Source: Flavobacterium psychroterrae
GTDB lineage: Bacteria > Bacteroidota > Bacteroidia > Flavobacteriales > Flavobacteriaceae
Reading direction: 5' to 3'
Length of the DNA: 64,000 bases
Assembly (NCBI RefSeq): GCF_018380615.1
Contig: NZ_JAGYVZ010000019.1
Span: 1-64,000, forward strand
Shown here: positions 34,053 through 43,789 of the stretch, piece by piece
Layout of the letters: each line of letters starts with the position of its first letter
How positions within the stretch are numbered: the stretch's first letter is position 1
The notes under the pieces: model-generated
Database searches by the model: none
Seen by the model: the letters and a program-made list of their open reading frames with translations, nothing else
Told to the model about the DNA's origin: nothing
Position numbers and translations under genes: made by a program

Positions 34053-35921
34053 TTAAATTGCTAACTTATTAGTAGTAACCCTTTCGTTAAAAGATTGAAT
34101 GTATGCCTTTAGGAATTTTTCATATTCCTTTACTTTTGAGGGATCTTTTTTTATTAAATTATCTTTCAGTAAAACATCTTTTTTCCAATCATATAAACCA
34201 ATTGTTTGGTTATTGGCAAAAGCTAGGTAATAATTGTCCTTTATATAATGATAGGTTCCCTGAAGATAATAAACCACAAAATTTTGTTTTGATTTGTAGC
34301 TTTTTCCAAAACTTACCATATCGGTTTTTATGTTTAGATAATCCAATATACTTGGCATAATATCAATTTGCTGAAAGTTTTTTTCATTAACACCGGTTAA
34401 TTTAGGATTTGATGGATCAAAAAACAGTATTGGAATTCTAAATTTTCCAATATTTGTTTTATCAATATCTTTATCTCCCCCTGAGGAAGTATGATCAGAT
34501 GAAAGCACAAATAAAGTATTTTTGTACCAGCTTTGTTTTTTTGCCGTCTTAAAAAATTCTCTCAAAGCATAATCAGTATACGCAATACTTTCCTGAATAT
34601 CAGTTGTTCCTTTTGGAAATTTACCTTTGTATTTATCTGGGATAATATAAGGATTGTGCGAAGATATCGTAAACAGTGAACTAAAGAAAGGTTGTTTGAA
34701 AGAGGATAATTTTGTAGCATAGAATTGTAAAAATTCTTCGTCAAAAATCCCCCATCTTCCGTCAAAAGCTTCTTTTCCGGTATATTGATCTTTTCCAAAA
34801 TAATGATCAAAACCAGCTACTTTAGCATATTGATCAAAGTTTTGGCTTCCATTAAAAGCACCATGAAAAAAGGAAGTATTATATCCTTCTTTTTTGAAAA
34901 TTTTAGGGAGACCATTTATTTTATTCAATGAATAACTTGAAGAAATAAATGAGTTATTCATCAAACTTGGAATGCTTGAAAGTATTGATGGAACAGCATC
35001 TATAGAAACTTTTCCGTTTGCGAACCCATTTTTAAAGTAATATGATTTTGTAATAAGAGAATCTAAGAAAGGAGTTTGTCCGCGAACAATATTTTCATTT
35101 CCAAAACTCTCTAAAATTAAAATTACTACGTTTTTTTTGATAGTAGCACCTTTAGGCTTCAAAGAAATAACAGGATTGTAAATTGATTCGAGTTCTTTGT
35201 TATCAAAATATTTAACTTTATCAATATCTTCTTTTTTTGTAATAGTTTTTAAAATAGTAAATGGCGTATTTAAAACTAATGCAGTATTACTAAGTGCGCC
35301 GTATTTAATTCCGTCAACGATTTTTAGAGGTTTTTTTCTAAATCCTCCACGACCGGCAATTAATATTATAACTATTGAAAGAACTAGATAAGAATATTTA
35401 ATGTAATAATCTTTTCGGGTTAACTTTTGGTGCACTAAATTTTTATTCAAATTTGGAATTAATTTCCAAAACAAGAAACTGATAATTATAAAAGCCAGTC
35501 CAATGTACCAGAATTCTTTTAAAAACGATGGTATAAGTCCTATGGCTTCATGTTCCATACCTTTTGCAGTAATCATCCCAAAAGTGCTTCTTCTGCCGGT
35601 AAAACGGTAATAAATTATATCAATAAAATTTGTTGCTATAAATATAAGGTTTACAACATAAAATGAAATTTTAAGATATTTTTGATAAGTTGGAGAGTAT
35701 TTGAAATTTCCTGGAATTAAATGGGCAATTAAAAATATAGTGTTTATATAAGCAATTGCGGCAATATCAAAGATTAAACCACCTAGAAATGTTTGAAAAG
35801 TAAAATTTTCAAACAAATTTAAATTCATGAAGAAAAACAAGAATCTGCTCAGTTGGTAAATTAGAATAATTAAAAAAAATCGTTTCAAAAACAAAGCAAT
35901 GCTTTTTTTATAATTAGTCAT
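34053..35921 (-). CDS. LTA-synthase-like membrane sulfatase/phosphotransferase
   Basis: 622 aa. Five N-terminal membrane helices (about 10-190) are followed by a periplasmic alkaline-phosphatase-superfamily domain: VVILILESFGNEN (metal-site Glu 271), NGKVSIDAVPSILSS (likely nucleophile Ser 306, where Gram-positive LtaS has Thr), THxNPY-type SSHNPYIIPDKY and VLSSDHTSSGG (metal Asp/His). Gram-negative relatives transfer phosphoethanolamine or phosphoglycerol to surface glycans or lipids, so a role in envelope decoration is likely. Substrate unknown. It is near the LPS-type glycosyltransferases but not in operon with them. Confidence 0.83.
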   Translation of the reverse strand: MTNYKKSIALFLKRFFLIILIYQLSRFLFFFMNLNLFENFTFQTFLGGLIFDIAAIAYINTIFLIAHLIPGNFKYSPTYQKYLKISFYVVNLIFIATNFIDIIYYRFTGRRSTFGMITAKGMEHEAIGLIPSFLKEFWYIGLAFIIISFLFWKLIPNLNKNLVHQKLTRKDYYIKYSYLVLSIVIILIAGRGGFRKKPLKIVDGIKYGALSNTALVLNTPFTILKTITKKEDIDKVKYFDNKELESIYNPVISLKPKGATIKKNVVILILESFGNENIVRGQTPFLDSLITKSYYFKNGFANGKVSIDAVPSILSSIPSLMNNSFISSSYSLNKINGLPKIFKKEGYNTSFFHGAFNGSQNFDQYAKVAGFDHYFGKDQYTGKEAFDGRWGIFDEEFLQFYATKLSSFKQPFFSSLFTISSHNPYIIPDKYKGKFPKGTTDIQESIAYTDYALREFFKTAKKQSWYKNTLFVLSSDHTSSGGDKDIDKTNIGKFRIPILFFDPSNPKLTGVNEKNFQQIDIMPSILDYLNIKTDMVSFGKSYKSKQNFVVYYLQGTYHYIKDNYYLAFANNQTIGLYDWKKDVLLKDNLIKKDPSKVKEYEKFLKAYIQSFNERVTTNKLAI

Positions 35922-36243
35922 ATTGAACTCAATTGATTTTAGATTATTTTATAGTATTTTTTTGTATGATTATACTGTTTAATTACGTGCGCAAACTTAA
36001 TGAAAAAATTACACAAAAAATGACATTTTTTAAGAATTAAATATTTTACAAATAGAAAATCTACCTAAAAACTGATATTATGTTAAAATTCTTATAAAAT
36101 TAAAGGAATAGTATGTTAATTTATTTTTAAATAATTGATTAATTTTCTTAATTTTTGATTTAAATACAGAAGAGGAAAAGTGAATTTTATGTTGTCTAAA
36201 GAATCTGAAAATTAAAATAGTTATCTTTGATAAAAATTAAAAA
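35922..36243. other. Intergenic gap before ruvX
   Basis: 322 bases, very A+T-rich, no reading frame of note. A TATCTTTG at 36222-36229, 14 bases before the ruvX ATG, is a plausible -7 box for ruvX. The minus-strand promoter of the sulfatase-like gene must also lie here but I could not place it. Confidence 0.45.
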
Positions 36244-36660
36244 ATGCCAAGAATTCTTTCCATAGACTACGGACAAAAACGTACCGGAATTGCTGTTACA
36301 GATGAAATGCAAATTATAGCTTCAGGATTAACGACGGTTCCAACTCCTACTTTAATAGATTTTTTAAAAGATTATTTTTTAAAGGAAAAAGTAGAGGCAG
36401 TTTTAATTGGCGAACCTAAGCAAATGAACGGGCAGCCCTCAGAAAGCGCTTCTGTAATTAAAGGTTTTGTAACTCATTTTTCTAATATTTTTCCTGACAT
36501 GAAAGTAGTTCGTGTTGATGAACGCTTTACTTCGAAAATGGCATTTCAAACCATGATCGATAGCGGATTGAGTAAAAAAAAGCGTCAGGACAAAGGATTA
36601 ATTGACGAAATTTCAGCTACAATTATGCTTCAGGATTATCTTTCTTCAAAGCGTTTTTAA
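36244..36660 (+). CDS. ruvX: RuvX/YqgF family nuclease
   Basis: 138 aa. RNase-H-like fold: RILSIDYGQKRTGIAVTDE at the N-terminus (catalytic Asp), VEAVLIGEPKQMNG, and VVRVDERFTSKMAF. YqgF proteins act in 16S rRNA 5'-end maturation and resemble Holliday-junction resolvases. In several flavobacteria I recall this gene lying directly before def; here mqo and a FUSC gene lie between. Confidence 0.9.
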   Translation: MPRILSIDYGQKRTGIAVTDEMQIIASGLTTVPTPTLIDFLKDYFLKEKVEAVLIGEPKQMNGQPSESASVIKGFVTHFSNIFPDMKVVRVDERFTSKMAFQTMIDSGLSKKKRQDKGLIDEISATIMLQDYLSSKRF

Positions 36661-36785
36661 TTTTTCTCTCTTTGTTAATTTAATAGTCCTTTATTTTTAG
36701 CAAAAACATAACTTTTATCATGTATTTTTAGTTTTTTTTTGCAATTATAAAAAGTACCTTTGCACTTTAAACACAAATTACTGTT

Positions 36786-38282
36786 ATGCCTGACAATACA
36801 ATACGTTCCAATAGTGAAGTAGTGCTTATTGGAGCTGGAATTATGAGCGCAACTCTTGGATTAATTTTGAAAGAGCTGCAACCGGATATAAAAATTGAAA
36901 TTTACGAAAGATTAGATGTTGCTGCTGCCGAAAGCTCTGATGCTTGGAACAATGCAGGAACAGGACATTCTGCTTTTTGTGAGCTAAATTACACCCCAGA
37001 AAAGGCTGATGGAACTATTGATCCTAAAAAAGCAATAAGTATTGCAGAATCTTTTGAGATTTCCAGACAGTTTTGGTCTTACTTAGTGCAGGAAAATAAA
37101 GTACCATCACCAGAGAATTTCATTAAAAGTGTTCCTCACATGAGTTTTGTTTGGGGAGAAAAAAACGTCGAGTATCTTAAAAAGAGATTCGAAGCTTTAC
37201 AAAGCAATCCAATATTTTCTCAAATGGAATTTAGTTCTGATTTTGAAAAATTAAAAGAATGGATGCCACTTGTAATGGAAGGTAGGGAAACTAATGAAAA
37301 ATTAGCTGCTACACATATGGAAATTGGTACCGATGTTAATTTTGGAGCCTTGACCAGAAGTATGTTTAATTATTTAGAAAAACTTGATGGTGTTTCTTTA
37401 TACTTTAATCATGAAGTAAAAAAATTAAGACAACGTGAGGATAAATCATGGAGAATAAAAATCACTGATTTAACAACGGATCAAACAAGAAAATCATATA
37501 CTAAATTTGTATTTATTGGAGCAGGTGGAGGTTCATTGCCATTACTTGAAAAAGCAAATGTTCCTGAAGGAAACGGTTATGGAGGTTTCCCGGTAAGCGG
37601 ACAATGGTTAAAATGTACAAATCCGGAAGTTATTGCCAAACATCAGGCAAAAGTATACGGAAAAGCAAGTGTTGGAGCGCCGCCTATGTCCGTTCCTCAT
37701 ATTGATACACGTGTAATCGATGGTGAAAAAGCATTACTTTTTGGGCCTTTTGCAGGATTTTCGACTCGTTTCTTAAAAAATGGTTCCTACTTAGATTTAC
37801 CATTATCTATAAAAGCAAATAATTTAATTCCGATGTTGTCAGCGGGATTTCACAATATTCCATTAACTAAATATTTAATAGAGCAGGTTCGTCAATCTCC
37901 AAAAGACAGGATGGCAGCTTTACGCGAATATTTACCAACAGCGCGTTCTAAAGATTGGAAACTTGAAAAAGCGGGACAACGCGTTCAGGTAATTAAAAAA
38001 GATGAAAAAGAAGGTGGGATTTTAGAATTTGGAACCGAAGTAATTAATACGCATGACGGAACTTTAGCAGTATTATTAGGCGCTTCTCCGGGAGCATCGA
38101 CTGCAGTTGCAATTATGGTAGATTTAATTAGCAGATGTTTTACCAGTCAGATAAAAACACCGGAATGGGAAGCAAAAATGAAAAAGATGATTCCTTCATA
38201 CGGACAAACTTTAAATGATAAACCGGAACTTTTAGCAGAACTTAGAAAACATACTTCGGATGTTTTAAAGCTAACAAATTAA
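36786..38282 (+). CDS. mqo: Malate:quinone oxidoreductase
   Basis: 498 aa. FAD-binding N-terminus VVLIGAGIMSATLGLI, then SSDAWNNAGTGHSAFCELNY, a hallmark of Mqo, MEIGTDVNFGALTR, and C-terminal VLLGASPGASTAVAIMV. Peripheral membrane flavoprotein that oxidises malate to oxaloacetate and reduces menaquinone, feeding the respiratory chain. A TACCTTTG element at 36755-36762 is a likely -7 box 24 bases before the start. Confidence 0.95.
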   Translation: MPDNTIRSNSEVVLIGAGIMSATLGLILKELQPDIKIEIYERLDVAAAESSDAWNNAGTGHSAFCELNYTPEKADGTIDPKKAISIAESFEISRQFWSYLVQENKVPSPENFIKSVPHMSFVWGEKNVEYLKKRFEALQSNPIFSQMEFSSDFEKLKEWMPLVMEGRETNEKLAATHMEIGTDVNFGALTRSMFNYLEKLDGVSLYFNHEVKKLRQREDKSWRIKITDLTTDQTRKSYTKFVFIGAGGGSLPLLEKANVPEGNGYGGFPVSGQWLKCTNPEVIAKHQAKVYGKASVGAPPMSVPHIDTRVIDGEKALLFGPFAGFSTRFLKNGSYLDLPLSIKANNLIPMLSAGFHNIPLTKYLIEQVRQSPKDRMAALREYLPTARSKDWKLEKAGQRVQVIKKDEKEGGILEFGTEVINTHDGTLAVLLGASPGASTAVAIMVDLISRCFTSQIKTPEWEAKMKKMIPSYGQTLNDKPELLAELRKHTSDVLKLTN

Positions 38283-38319
38283 AAGTTTACTCTTATAATA
38301 AATAACAAATCCAGATGAA

Positions 38320-40542
38320 TTAATCTGGATTTGTTGCTTTAAATTCTTCCGTAATTTTCAAAATCTTTTCTGCCAGATTACTCATCCATATTAATTGTTC
38401 AATGACCATTTGGGCTTCCTGCATTTTTGCCTGGCGTGTTTCTTTATCTAATTCATCATCCTTAATTAAACGCGTGAAATTGATTCTTTTGAGTTCTTCA
38501 AATTGTAAAGTCACATCTTCCTTATCAAAAAATGTATCCGTTATAATAATTTCATTTCGTAAAATAGAAATCGAATGATCTAAATTTGAAAGTATCGTTT
38601 TTATAATATAATTAAATGATTCTGATGCTGATGTTGTCTGGTGTGATTGAATATAAGTTGATAACGAAGCTAACGCCGATAATATTGAATGATTTAAAAC
38701 CACCAATTTATTAACTAGCGGAAGCGTTTTTTGTTTCGATTTTGGTTCCTGCATCATACGTTGAAAAGACGTCATTAAATTGCCAATTTCTACAAAAGCA
38801 TTTTTTCTTGCCAATCGGTACGAAGTAGGAATCTCACCTTTTATATTATAAAAATCAGCAATTTCCTTAAGATAATTTCTATTGGCCCTAATAGAGTTTT
38901 CAATATGAATTGGCGTATTAATAAATTCCCACGCAGGCCATAAAAACTGATTGGCTAAAAAAGCAAGTGTGGCTCCGGCAAGTGTGTCTATAACTCTAAA
39001 TTGTATCACCTGAACAATATTAGGAACCAGAATTCCGTAAATAAAAACAACATACATAGTAACAAATGTCGCACTAATTTTATAGTTGATTTGTGTAAAG
39101 GAAATACCAAGAAGCATACAAACAATAGATAATATACTAAGAGCAAAGTGGTTCTGAATTATTAAAACAATTCCAAAAGCAATAACGCCCCCCAAAATAG
39201 TTCCGAAAATTCTATTATAAGAACGTTCTTTTGTTAAGCCATAACCCGGACGCATGATTACAACAATAGTTAGTAAAATCCAATACGTGTTTTGAACGTT
39301 TAACAATCCGCCTATAATTAACCCAATCATGATTGTGATAGTCAATCGTAATGAGTGCCTGAAAATAGAAGATGAATAGCTTAAATTTTCTATTAAAGTA
39401 CGCAATGGATAATATTGAGGCGTCAGGAATTTTTCAAGCTCCTTGTCTTTATCTTTTAATTTATAAGATTGCATGGCAAGTGAAAAAGCACGCTGAATAA
39501 TTTTAATTTTTCCAACTTGGTTTTTAGCATATTTCAGCATATTGGTCAACATCAAAACGCCTTCGGCAGCGTCATCTTTGCCTAAACTTTTTTCATAATC
39601 AAAAATGGCAAATTCCAGAGCGTCAAGTTCATTTTTCAAGTCATTTTTATCAACATATACACTAATATGATGTACGTTTTTAGAAAGTTTCTTTAAAGTC
39701 GAAGCCAGTTTATACGCTACATTTTGGTACGTTCTGAGAACATCAGGATGTTTCGCAAATTTTTCATGAAGTTTACTATGGTCAAATGAAGTGTATAATG
39801 CTAGTTCCTGAATTTCTACCAATGTTATAAATACAAGCAGCATTTTTCGGTTCTGACTTGTAGTTGCAGATGCATTTTGATTGCCAATAAGCATTTTTCG
39901 TAAATCTTCATGAATCAGATTTAAATCAACCTGAACACTTAATTGTTTTTCGATAATGGCTTTTCTATTAGCTTCGGGAGACCATAAATCACCTCTTAGT
40001 TTTAAATATTTTGCCGTTAATTTTATACCTTCTGCAATTTGCAATTCAACATACTTATAAGGTTGTACAAAATGAAATACAAGCGATACAATTAAATATA
40101 AAATTCCTCCAATAAAAATAAATCCTGAATATTCAAAAGCTTCTAAACCGGTATGTAAATGACCAAATGATAATGAAATCGATAATAAAGCCGAAAACGA
40201 AACTAAAGTAGCACGTTGACCATAAACCGAAATCATTGAACATAAAAAAAGTAATAGAACTAAAAACGGATAAAATAAAAATGGATACGGATAAGCAAGA
40301 TTTACTAATAAATTTACGCCTGATACTATAAATGACGCAACAATTAGTCCCTTTATTTTATGACTTAAAGAACTGGGAACATCACTGGGATAAGTAAAAA
40401 ATGCACCTAACGCAATTGTAAAGCCTATTTCGAAATGTCCTATAAAATTCAAAACTAAAACAGGAACAACAGAAGCAATGGTTACTTTGGAGGCGTTTAA
40501 AAAAGAAGTACTGTTGGTGAATTTCGAAATACGATCAATCAT
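38320..40542 (-). CDS. FUSC-family (YccS-like) membrane protein
   Basis: 740 aa, with two blocks of five to six membrane helices (about 20-165 and 390-540) separated by a long helical cytoplasmic region and followed by another one. This is the duplicated YccS/AaeB layout. Sequence points include FFTYPSDVPSSLSHKIKG, TIVVIMRPGYGLTKERSYNR and GTILGGVIAFGIVL, the FUSC signature. AaeB relatives export aromatic acids and YccS function is unclear, so the substrate is unknown. It faces the mqo gene convergently with a 37-base gap. Confidence 0.87.
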   Translation of the reverse strand: MIDRISKFTNSTSFLNASKVTIASVVPVLVLNFIGHFEIGFTIALGAFFTYPSDVPSSLSHKIKGLIVASFIVSGVNLLVNLAYPYPFLFYPFLVLLLFLCSMISVYGQRATLVSFSALLSISLSFGHLHTGLEAFEYSGFIFIGGILYLIVSLVFHFVQPYKYVELQIAEGIKLTAKYLKLRGDLWSPEANRKAIIEKQLSVQVDLNLIHEDLRKMLIGNQNASATTSQNRKMLLVFITLVEIQELALYTSFDHSKLHEKFAKHPDVLRTYQNVAYKLASTLKKLSKNVHHISVYVDKNDLKNELDALEFAIFDYEKSLGKDDAAEGVLMLTNMLKYAKNQVGKIKIIQRAFSLAMQSYKLKDKDKELEKFLTPQYYPLRTLIENLSYSSSIFRHSLRLTITIMIGLIIGGLLNVQNTYWILLTIVVIMRPGYGLTKERSYNRIFGTILGGVIAFGIVLIIQNHFALSILSIVCMLLGISFTQINYKISATFVTMYVVFIYGILVPNIVQVIQFRVIDTLAGATLAFLANQFLWPAWEFINTPIHIENSIRANRNYLKEIADFYNIKGEIPTSYRLARKNAFVEIGNLMTSFQRMMQEPKSKQKTLPLVNKLVVLNHSILSALASLSTYIQSHQTTSASESFNYIIKTILSNLDHSISILRNEIIITDTFFDKEDVTLQFEELKRINFTRLIKDDELDKETRQAKMQEAQMVIEQLIWMSNLAEKILKITEEFKATNPD

Positions 40543-40742
40543 ATAGTGAGGTTTACTAACAAAAGTACGAATTGTACGAAATAATTTGGCATAATTATGG
40601 ATGAGATTTCAATCAGTATGCAAAAAATGCGATATAAAACGTCTTTAGAATTATTCTTGACTATTTTTTACTATTTTTGCCAGCTGAATTATGAGAACTA
40701 AATTCAGGAGTTTTCATTAGATAATACATTAAAATAATACAA

Positions 40743-41333
40743 ATGATTTTACCAATTGTAGGATATGGAGATCCTGTTTTAAGAAAAGTGGGTGAGGTAA
40801 TTACGCCGGAATATCCAAACTTAAAAGAAACAATAGCAAACATGTACGAGACAATGTACAACGCTTTAGGAGTAGGACTTGCTGCACCGCAAGTAGGTGT
40901 GCCTATTCGTTTGTTTATTATTGATACGACTCCTTTTAGTGATGATGATGATTTACCTGCTGATGAGCAAAAAGATTTAAAAGGTTTCAAAAAAACTTTT
41001 ATAAATGCTAAAATTCTTAAAGAAGAAGGTGAAGAATGGAGTTTTAACGAAGGTTGTTTAAGCATTCCTGACGTACGCGAAGATGTTTATAGAAAACCAA
41101 CCGTTACTATTGAATATTGCGAAGAAGATTTTGTAATGAAAACAGAAGTTTTTGATGGTTTGATTGCAAGAGTTATTCAGCATGAATACGACCATATTGA
41201 AGGCGTTTTATTTACGGATAAAATATCATCATTAAAAAAACGTTTGATACAAAAGAAATTAAAAAATATTACCGAAGGCAAAACTTTTCAGGAGTACAGA
41301 ATGAAATTTGCTGCCGCTAAAAAAGGAAGATAA
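40743..41333 (+). CDS. def: Peptide deformylase
   Basis: 196 aa. All three motifs are present: GVGLAAPQVG at 43-52, EGCLSIP at 103-109 (metal-ligand Cys 105) and QHEYDHIEG at 146-154 (His 147, Glu 148, His 151). It removes formyl groups from new N-termini. An extended acidic insert DDDDLPADEQ lies after residue 65, which is usual for Bacteroidetes enzymes. It is followed by the DUF5606 gene after about 70 bases. Confidence 0.95.
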   Translation: MILPIVGYGDPVLRKVGEVITPEYPNLKETIANMYETMYNALGVGLAAPQVGVPIRLFIIDTTPFSDDDDLPADEQKDLKGFKKTFINAKILKEEGEEWSFNEGCLSIPDVREDVYRKPTVTIEYCEEDFVMKTEVFDGLIARVIQHEYDHIEGVLFTDKISSLKKRLIQKKLKNITEGKTFQEYRMKFAAAKKGR

Positions 41334-41400
41334 TTGATTGAAGAAATTCAAATTCAATAAAATATAATAAATCAAATTCTTAATACTAATTTTAATAAAC

Positions 41401-41889
41401 ATGAATTTAGAGAAAATTTTAGCCATATCTGGAAAACCAGGTTTATATGTATTGAAAGTGCAAACTCGTACAGGTTTTGTGGCAGAATCATTGACAGACG
41501 GAAAAAAAATTACTGTTAACTTAAAAAGTAACGTAAGTTTATTATCAGAGATTTCAATTTACACTTACGATGGAGAAAAACCATTGACTGAAGTAATGCA
41601 GCGTATTGCAACAAAAGAAAACAAAGGTCAGGCTATTTCTCACAAAGAAGATAATGCTACATTAGCAGCTTATTTCAAAGAAATTCTTGCTGATTATGAT
41701 GCAGAAAGAGTTTACCCTTCGGATATTAAAAAAGTATTAAACTGGTACAATACCCTTCAGGCTAAAGGCTTGGTTACAGATTTAGCTCCGGCTCCAACTG
41801 AATCTCAAGAGGAAACTCCAGTAGCTGAAGAAAAACCAAAAAAAGCACATGCTGCTAAAAAAGCAAAAGCTAAGAAAGAAGAAGAATAG
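41401..41889 (+). CDS. DUF5606 domain protein
   Basis: 162 aa. The N-terminal 135 residues (MNLEKILAISGKPGLYVLKV, KEDNATLAAYFKEILADYD, VYPSDIKKVLNWYNTL) are the conserved DUF5606 part. The C-terminal tail is rich in Ala, Glu and Lys and low in complexity (ESQEETPVAEEKPKKA, AKKAKAKKEEE). Cytoplasmic; it may bind nucleic acid through the basic tail, which is inference. Conserved in Bacteroidetes next to def and mazG; the function is unknown. Confidence 0.85.
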   Translation: MNLEKILAISGKPGLYVLKVQTRTGFVAESLTDGKKITVNLKSNVSLLSEISIYTYDGEKPLTEVMQRIATKENKGQAISHKEDNATLAAYFKEILADYDAERVYPSDIKKVLNWYNTLQAKGLVTDLAPAPTESQEETPVAEEKPKKAHAAKKAKAKKEEE

Positions 41890-41913
41890 TAATTTTATAT
41901 ATTCAAATTAATT

Positions 41914-41952
41914 AAATCCCTGTTGAGATATTTTCTTAACAGGGATTTTTTT
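41914..41952 (+). terminator. Terminator after the DUF5606 gene
   Basis: AAATCCCTGTT pairs with AACAGGGATTT around GAGATATTTTCTT, followed by a T-run. It lies 25 bases after the stop. Confidence 0.85.
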
Positions 41953-42136
41953 TGTAAGTTTTTTATTATTTATGATATTTATTAGTTATGAAACAAAATT
42001 TAAAATATATTTTTGTAAGAAATAACTCTATTTAATTATTTTAGGTTAAAAGTTTGTATTGTCAAGGCAACTTTTGATTTTGAAGATTTATAATAAGAGA
42101 TTTATTTGTAAACAATTTTAAATTTTAAATAAAAAA

Positions 42137-42913
42137 ATGAAAAAAGTAACAACAAAAATTTTGTTAGGTTCAGCTTTGATGTTGATGATGGCATCTTGCA
42201 CAGACAAAAATAATTCATCAAATGAAGAGGAAAAAAAACATTGGAACTATGAAGGAGAAACTGGTCCGGAACATTGGTCAGAAATTGATCAGAATGACTG
42301 CGGGGGAAACGCACAATCACCAATTGATATAGAGGAAACAGAAACGGATAAAACTTTACTGCCAATTGATTTTCATTATGATACAAAAACAAGAATTCAC
42401 GACGTAATAAATAATGGACATTCCATTCAGTTTGATTTTGAGCCTGACGATTATATTATGATTGATGGGGATAAATATGAATTAAAACAATTTCATTTTC
42501 ATGAACCGGCAGAACATACTATTCGAGGTATTAGATATCCGTTAGTGGTTCACATGGTTCATATGAATAAGGATGGTAAGTATGCTGTAATTGCAATTAT
42601 GGCTCAGGAAGACAAACAAAGTAATGAAGCTTTTGAATTTCTGGATAAGTATTTACCGGTAAAAGTGAATGAGAGTATTAAAATAAATGAAGATTTTAAT
42701 ATCAATAGCGTCTTGCCGGAAAATAAAACCTATTATACTTACATAGGTTCGCTTACTACTCCGCCATGTACCGAAGGTGTTCAATGGTTTATTTTTAAAA
42801 ATTCAATTGGAGTTTCTTCTAAAATTATAGAAGACCTAAGAAAAATAATGCCAGTTAATAATTTCAGAAACGTTCAGCCATTAAATGGTCGAATAATCAA
42901 GGAATCAATATAA
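42137..42913 (+). CDS. Alpha-class carbonic anhydrase, lipoprotein
   Basis: 258 aa. Lipoprotein signal MKKVTTKILLGSALMLMMASC, then an alpha-CA domain: WNYEGETGPEHWSEI, CGGNAQSPIDIEE, zinc ligands in LKQFHFHEPAEH and VVHMVHMN, and YIGSLTTPPCTEGVQWF. The two Cys (CGGNAQ and PPCTEG) would form the usual disulfide. It hydrates CO2 in the periplasm, tethered to a membrane. Strong family match; its own terminator follows. Confidence 0.93.
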   Translation: MKKVTTKILLGSALMLMMASCTDKNNSSNEEEKKHWNYEGETGPEHWSEIDQNDCGGNAQSPIDIEETETDKTLLPIDFHYDTKTRIHDVINNGHSIQFDFEPDDYIMIDGDKYELKQFHFHEPAEHTIRGIRYPLVVHMVHMNKDGKYAVIAIMAQEDKQSNEAFEFLDKYLPVKVNESIKINEDFNINSVLPENKTYYTYIGSLTTPPCTEGVQWFIFKNSIGVSSKIIEDLRKIMPVNNFRNVQPLNGRIIKESI

Positions 42914-42932
42914 AAGAATTATTATATATATT

Positions 42933-42961
42933 AAAGAAGGTCTTTTTGACCTTCTTTTTTG
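42933..42961 (+). terminator. Terminator after carbonic anhydrase
   Basis: AAAGAAGGTC pairs with GACCTTCTTT around TTTTT, followed by more T. Confidence 0.88.
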
Positions 42962-43018
42962 TTTATTGCATGCATTAATTAGTAAAATGAATTAATTTTG
43001 ATCTAATAAATAAATACA

Positions 43019-43789
43019 ATGAGCAAAGAACCTCAACTTCAGGCATTCGAAAGATTATTAATTATCATGGATGAGCTTCGTGAGCAATGTCCGTGGGATA
43101 AAAAGCAAACGTTACAAACCCTTAGACATCTTACAATCGAAGAAACTTATGAATTAGGAGATGCTATTTTAGATGATGATCTTAATGAAGTAAAAAAAGA
43201 ATTAGGTGATTTATTATTACACATTGTTTTTTATGCAAAAATAGGATCAGAAACCAATGATTTTGATATTGCTGATGTTTGCAATGAAATTTGTGAGAAG
43301 CTCATTCATCGTCATCCTCATATTTATAGCGATACCGTTGTAAAAGATGAAGAAGAAGTAAAACAAAACTGGGAAAAGTTAAAACTTAAAGAAGGCAAAA
43401 AATCTGTTCTGGAAGGAGTTCCTAAAAGTCTACCCGCGTTGGTAAAAGCAAGCAGAATTCAGGATAAGGTAAAAGGCGTTGGTTTTGATTGGGAAGAACC
43501 ACATCAGGTTTGGGATAAAGTACAGGAAGAATTACAAGAACTGCAGGTTGAAGTAGAAGCAGGCGATCAGGATAAAATTGAAGCTGAATTTGGAGATGTT
43601 TTATTCTCAATGATCAATTATGCGCGTTTTCTAAATGTTAATCCTGAAGATGCTTTAGAACGTACTAACAAAAAATTTATTAAACGTTTTCAATACCTGG
43701 AAAGCAAAGCCGGTGAATTAGGTAAACCTTTAATGGATATGACTTTGGCAGAAATGGATGTATTTTGGAACGAAGCTAAAAAGCTGTAA
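43019..43789 (+). CDS. mazG: Nucleoside triphosphate pyrophosphohydrolase MazG
   Basis: 256 aa with two MazG domains. Domain 1 has CPWDKKQTLQTLRHLTIEET and LNEVKKELGDLLLHIVFYA. Domain 2 has WDKVQEELQELQVEV, EAEFGDVLFSMINYARFL and NKKFIKRF. The two EExxE/ExxD motifs bind Mg for hydrolysis of (d)NTPs to monophosphates, cleaning the nucleotide pool. It converges with the Fnr gene with no spacer (43789/43790). No mazEF toxin pair is nearby. Confidence 0.93.
   Translation: MSKEPQLQAFERLLIIMDELREQCPWDKKQTLQTLRHLTIEETYELGDAILDDDLNEVKKELGDLLLHIVFYAKIGSETNDFDIADVCNEICEKLIHRHPHIYSDTVVKDEEEVKQNWEKLKLKEGKKSVLEGVPKSLPALVKASRIQDKVKGVGFDWEEPHQVWDKVQEELQELQVEVEAGDQDKIEAEFGDVLFSMINYARFLNVNPEDALERTNKKFIKRFQYLESKAGELGKPLMDMTLAEMDVFWNEAKKL

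Noticed and set aside
40661..41065. 134-codon minus-strand frame over def
   Set aside because: It covers the conserved GVGLAAPQVG-coding region of def on the other strand; shadow frame.
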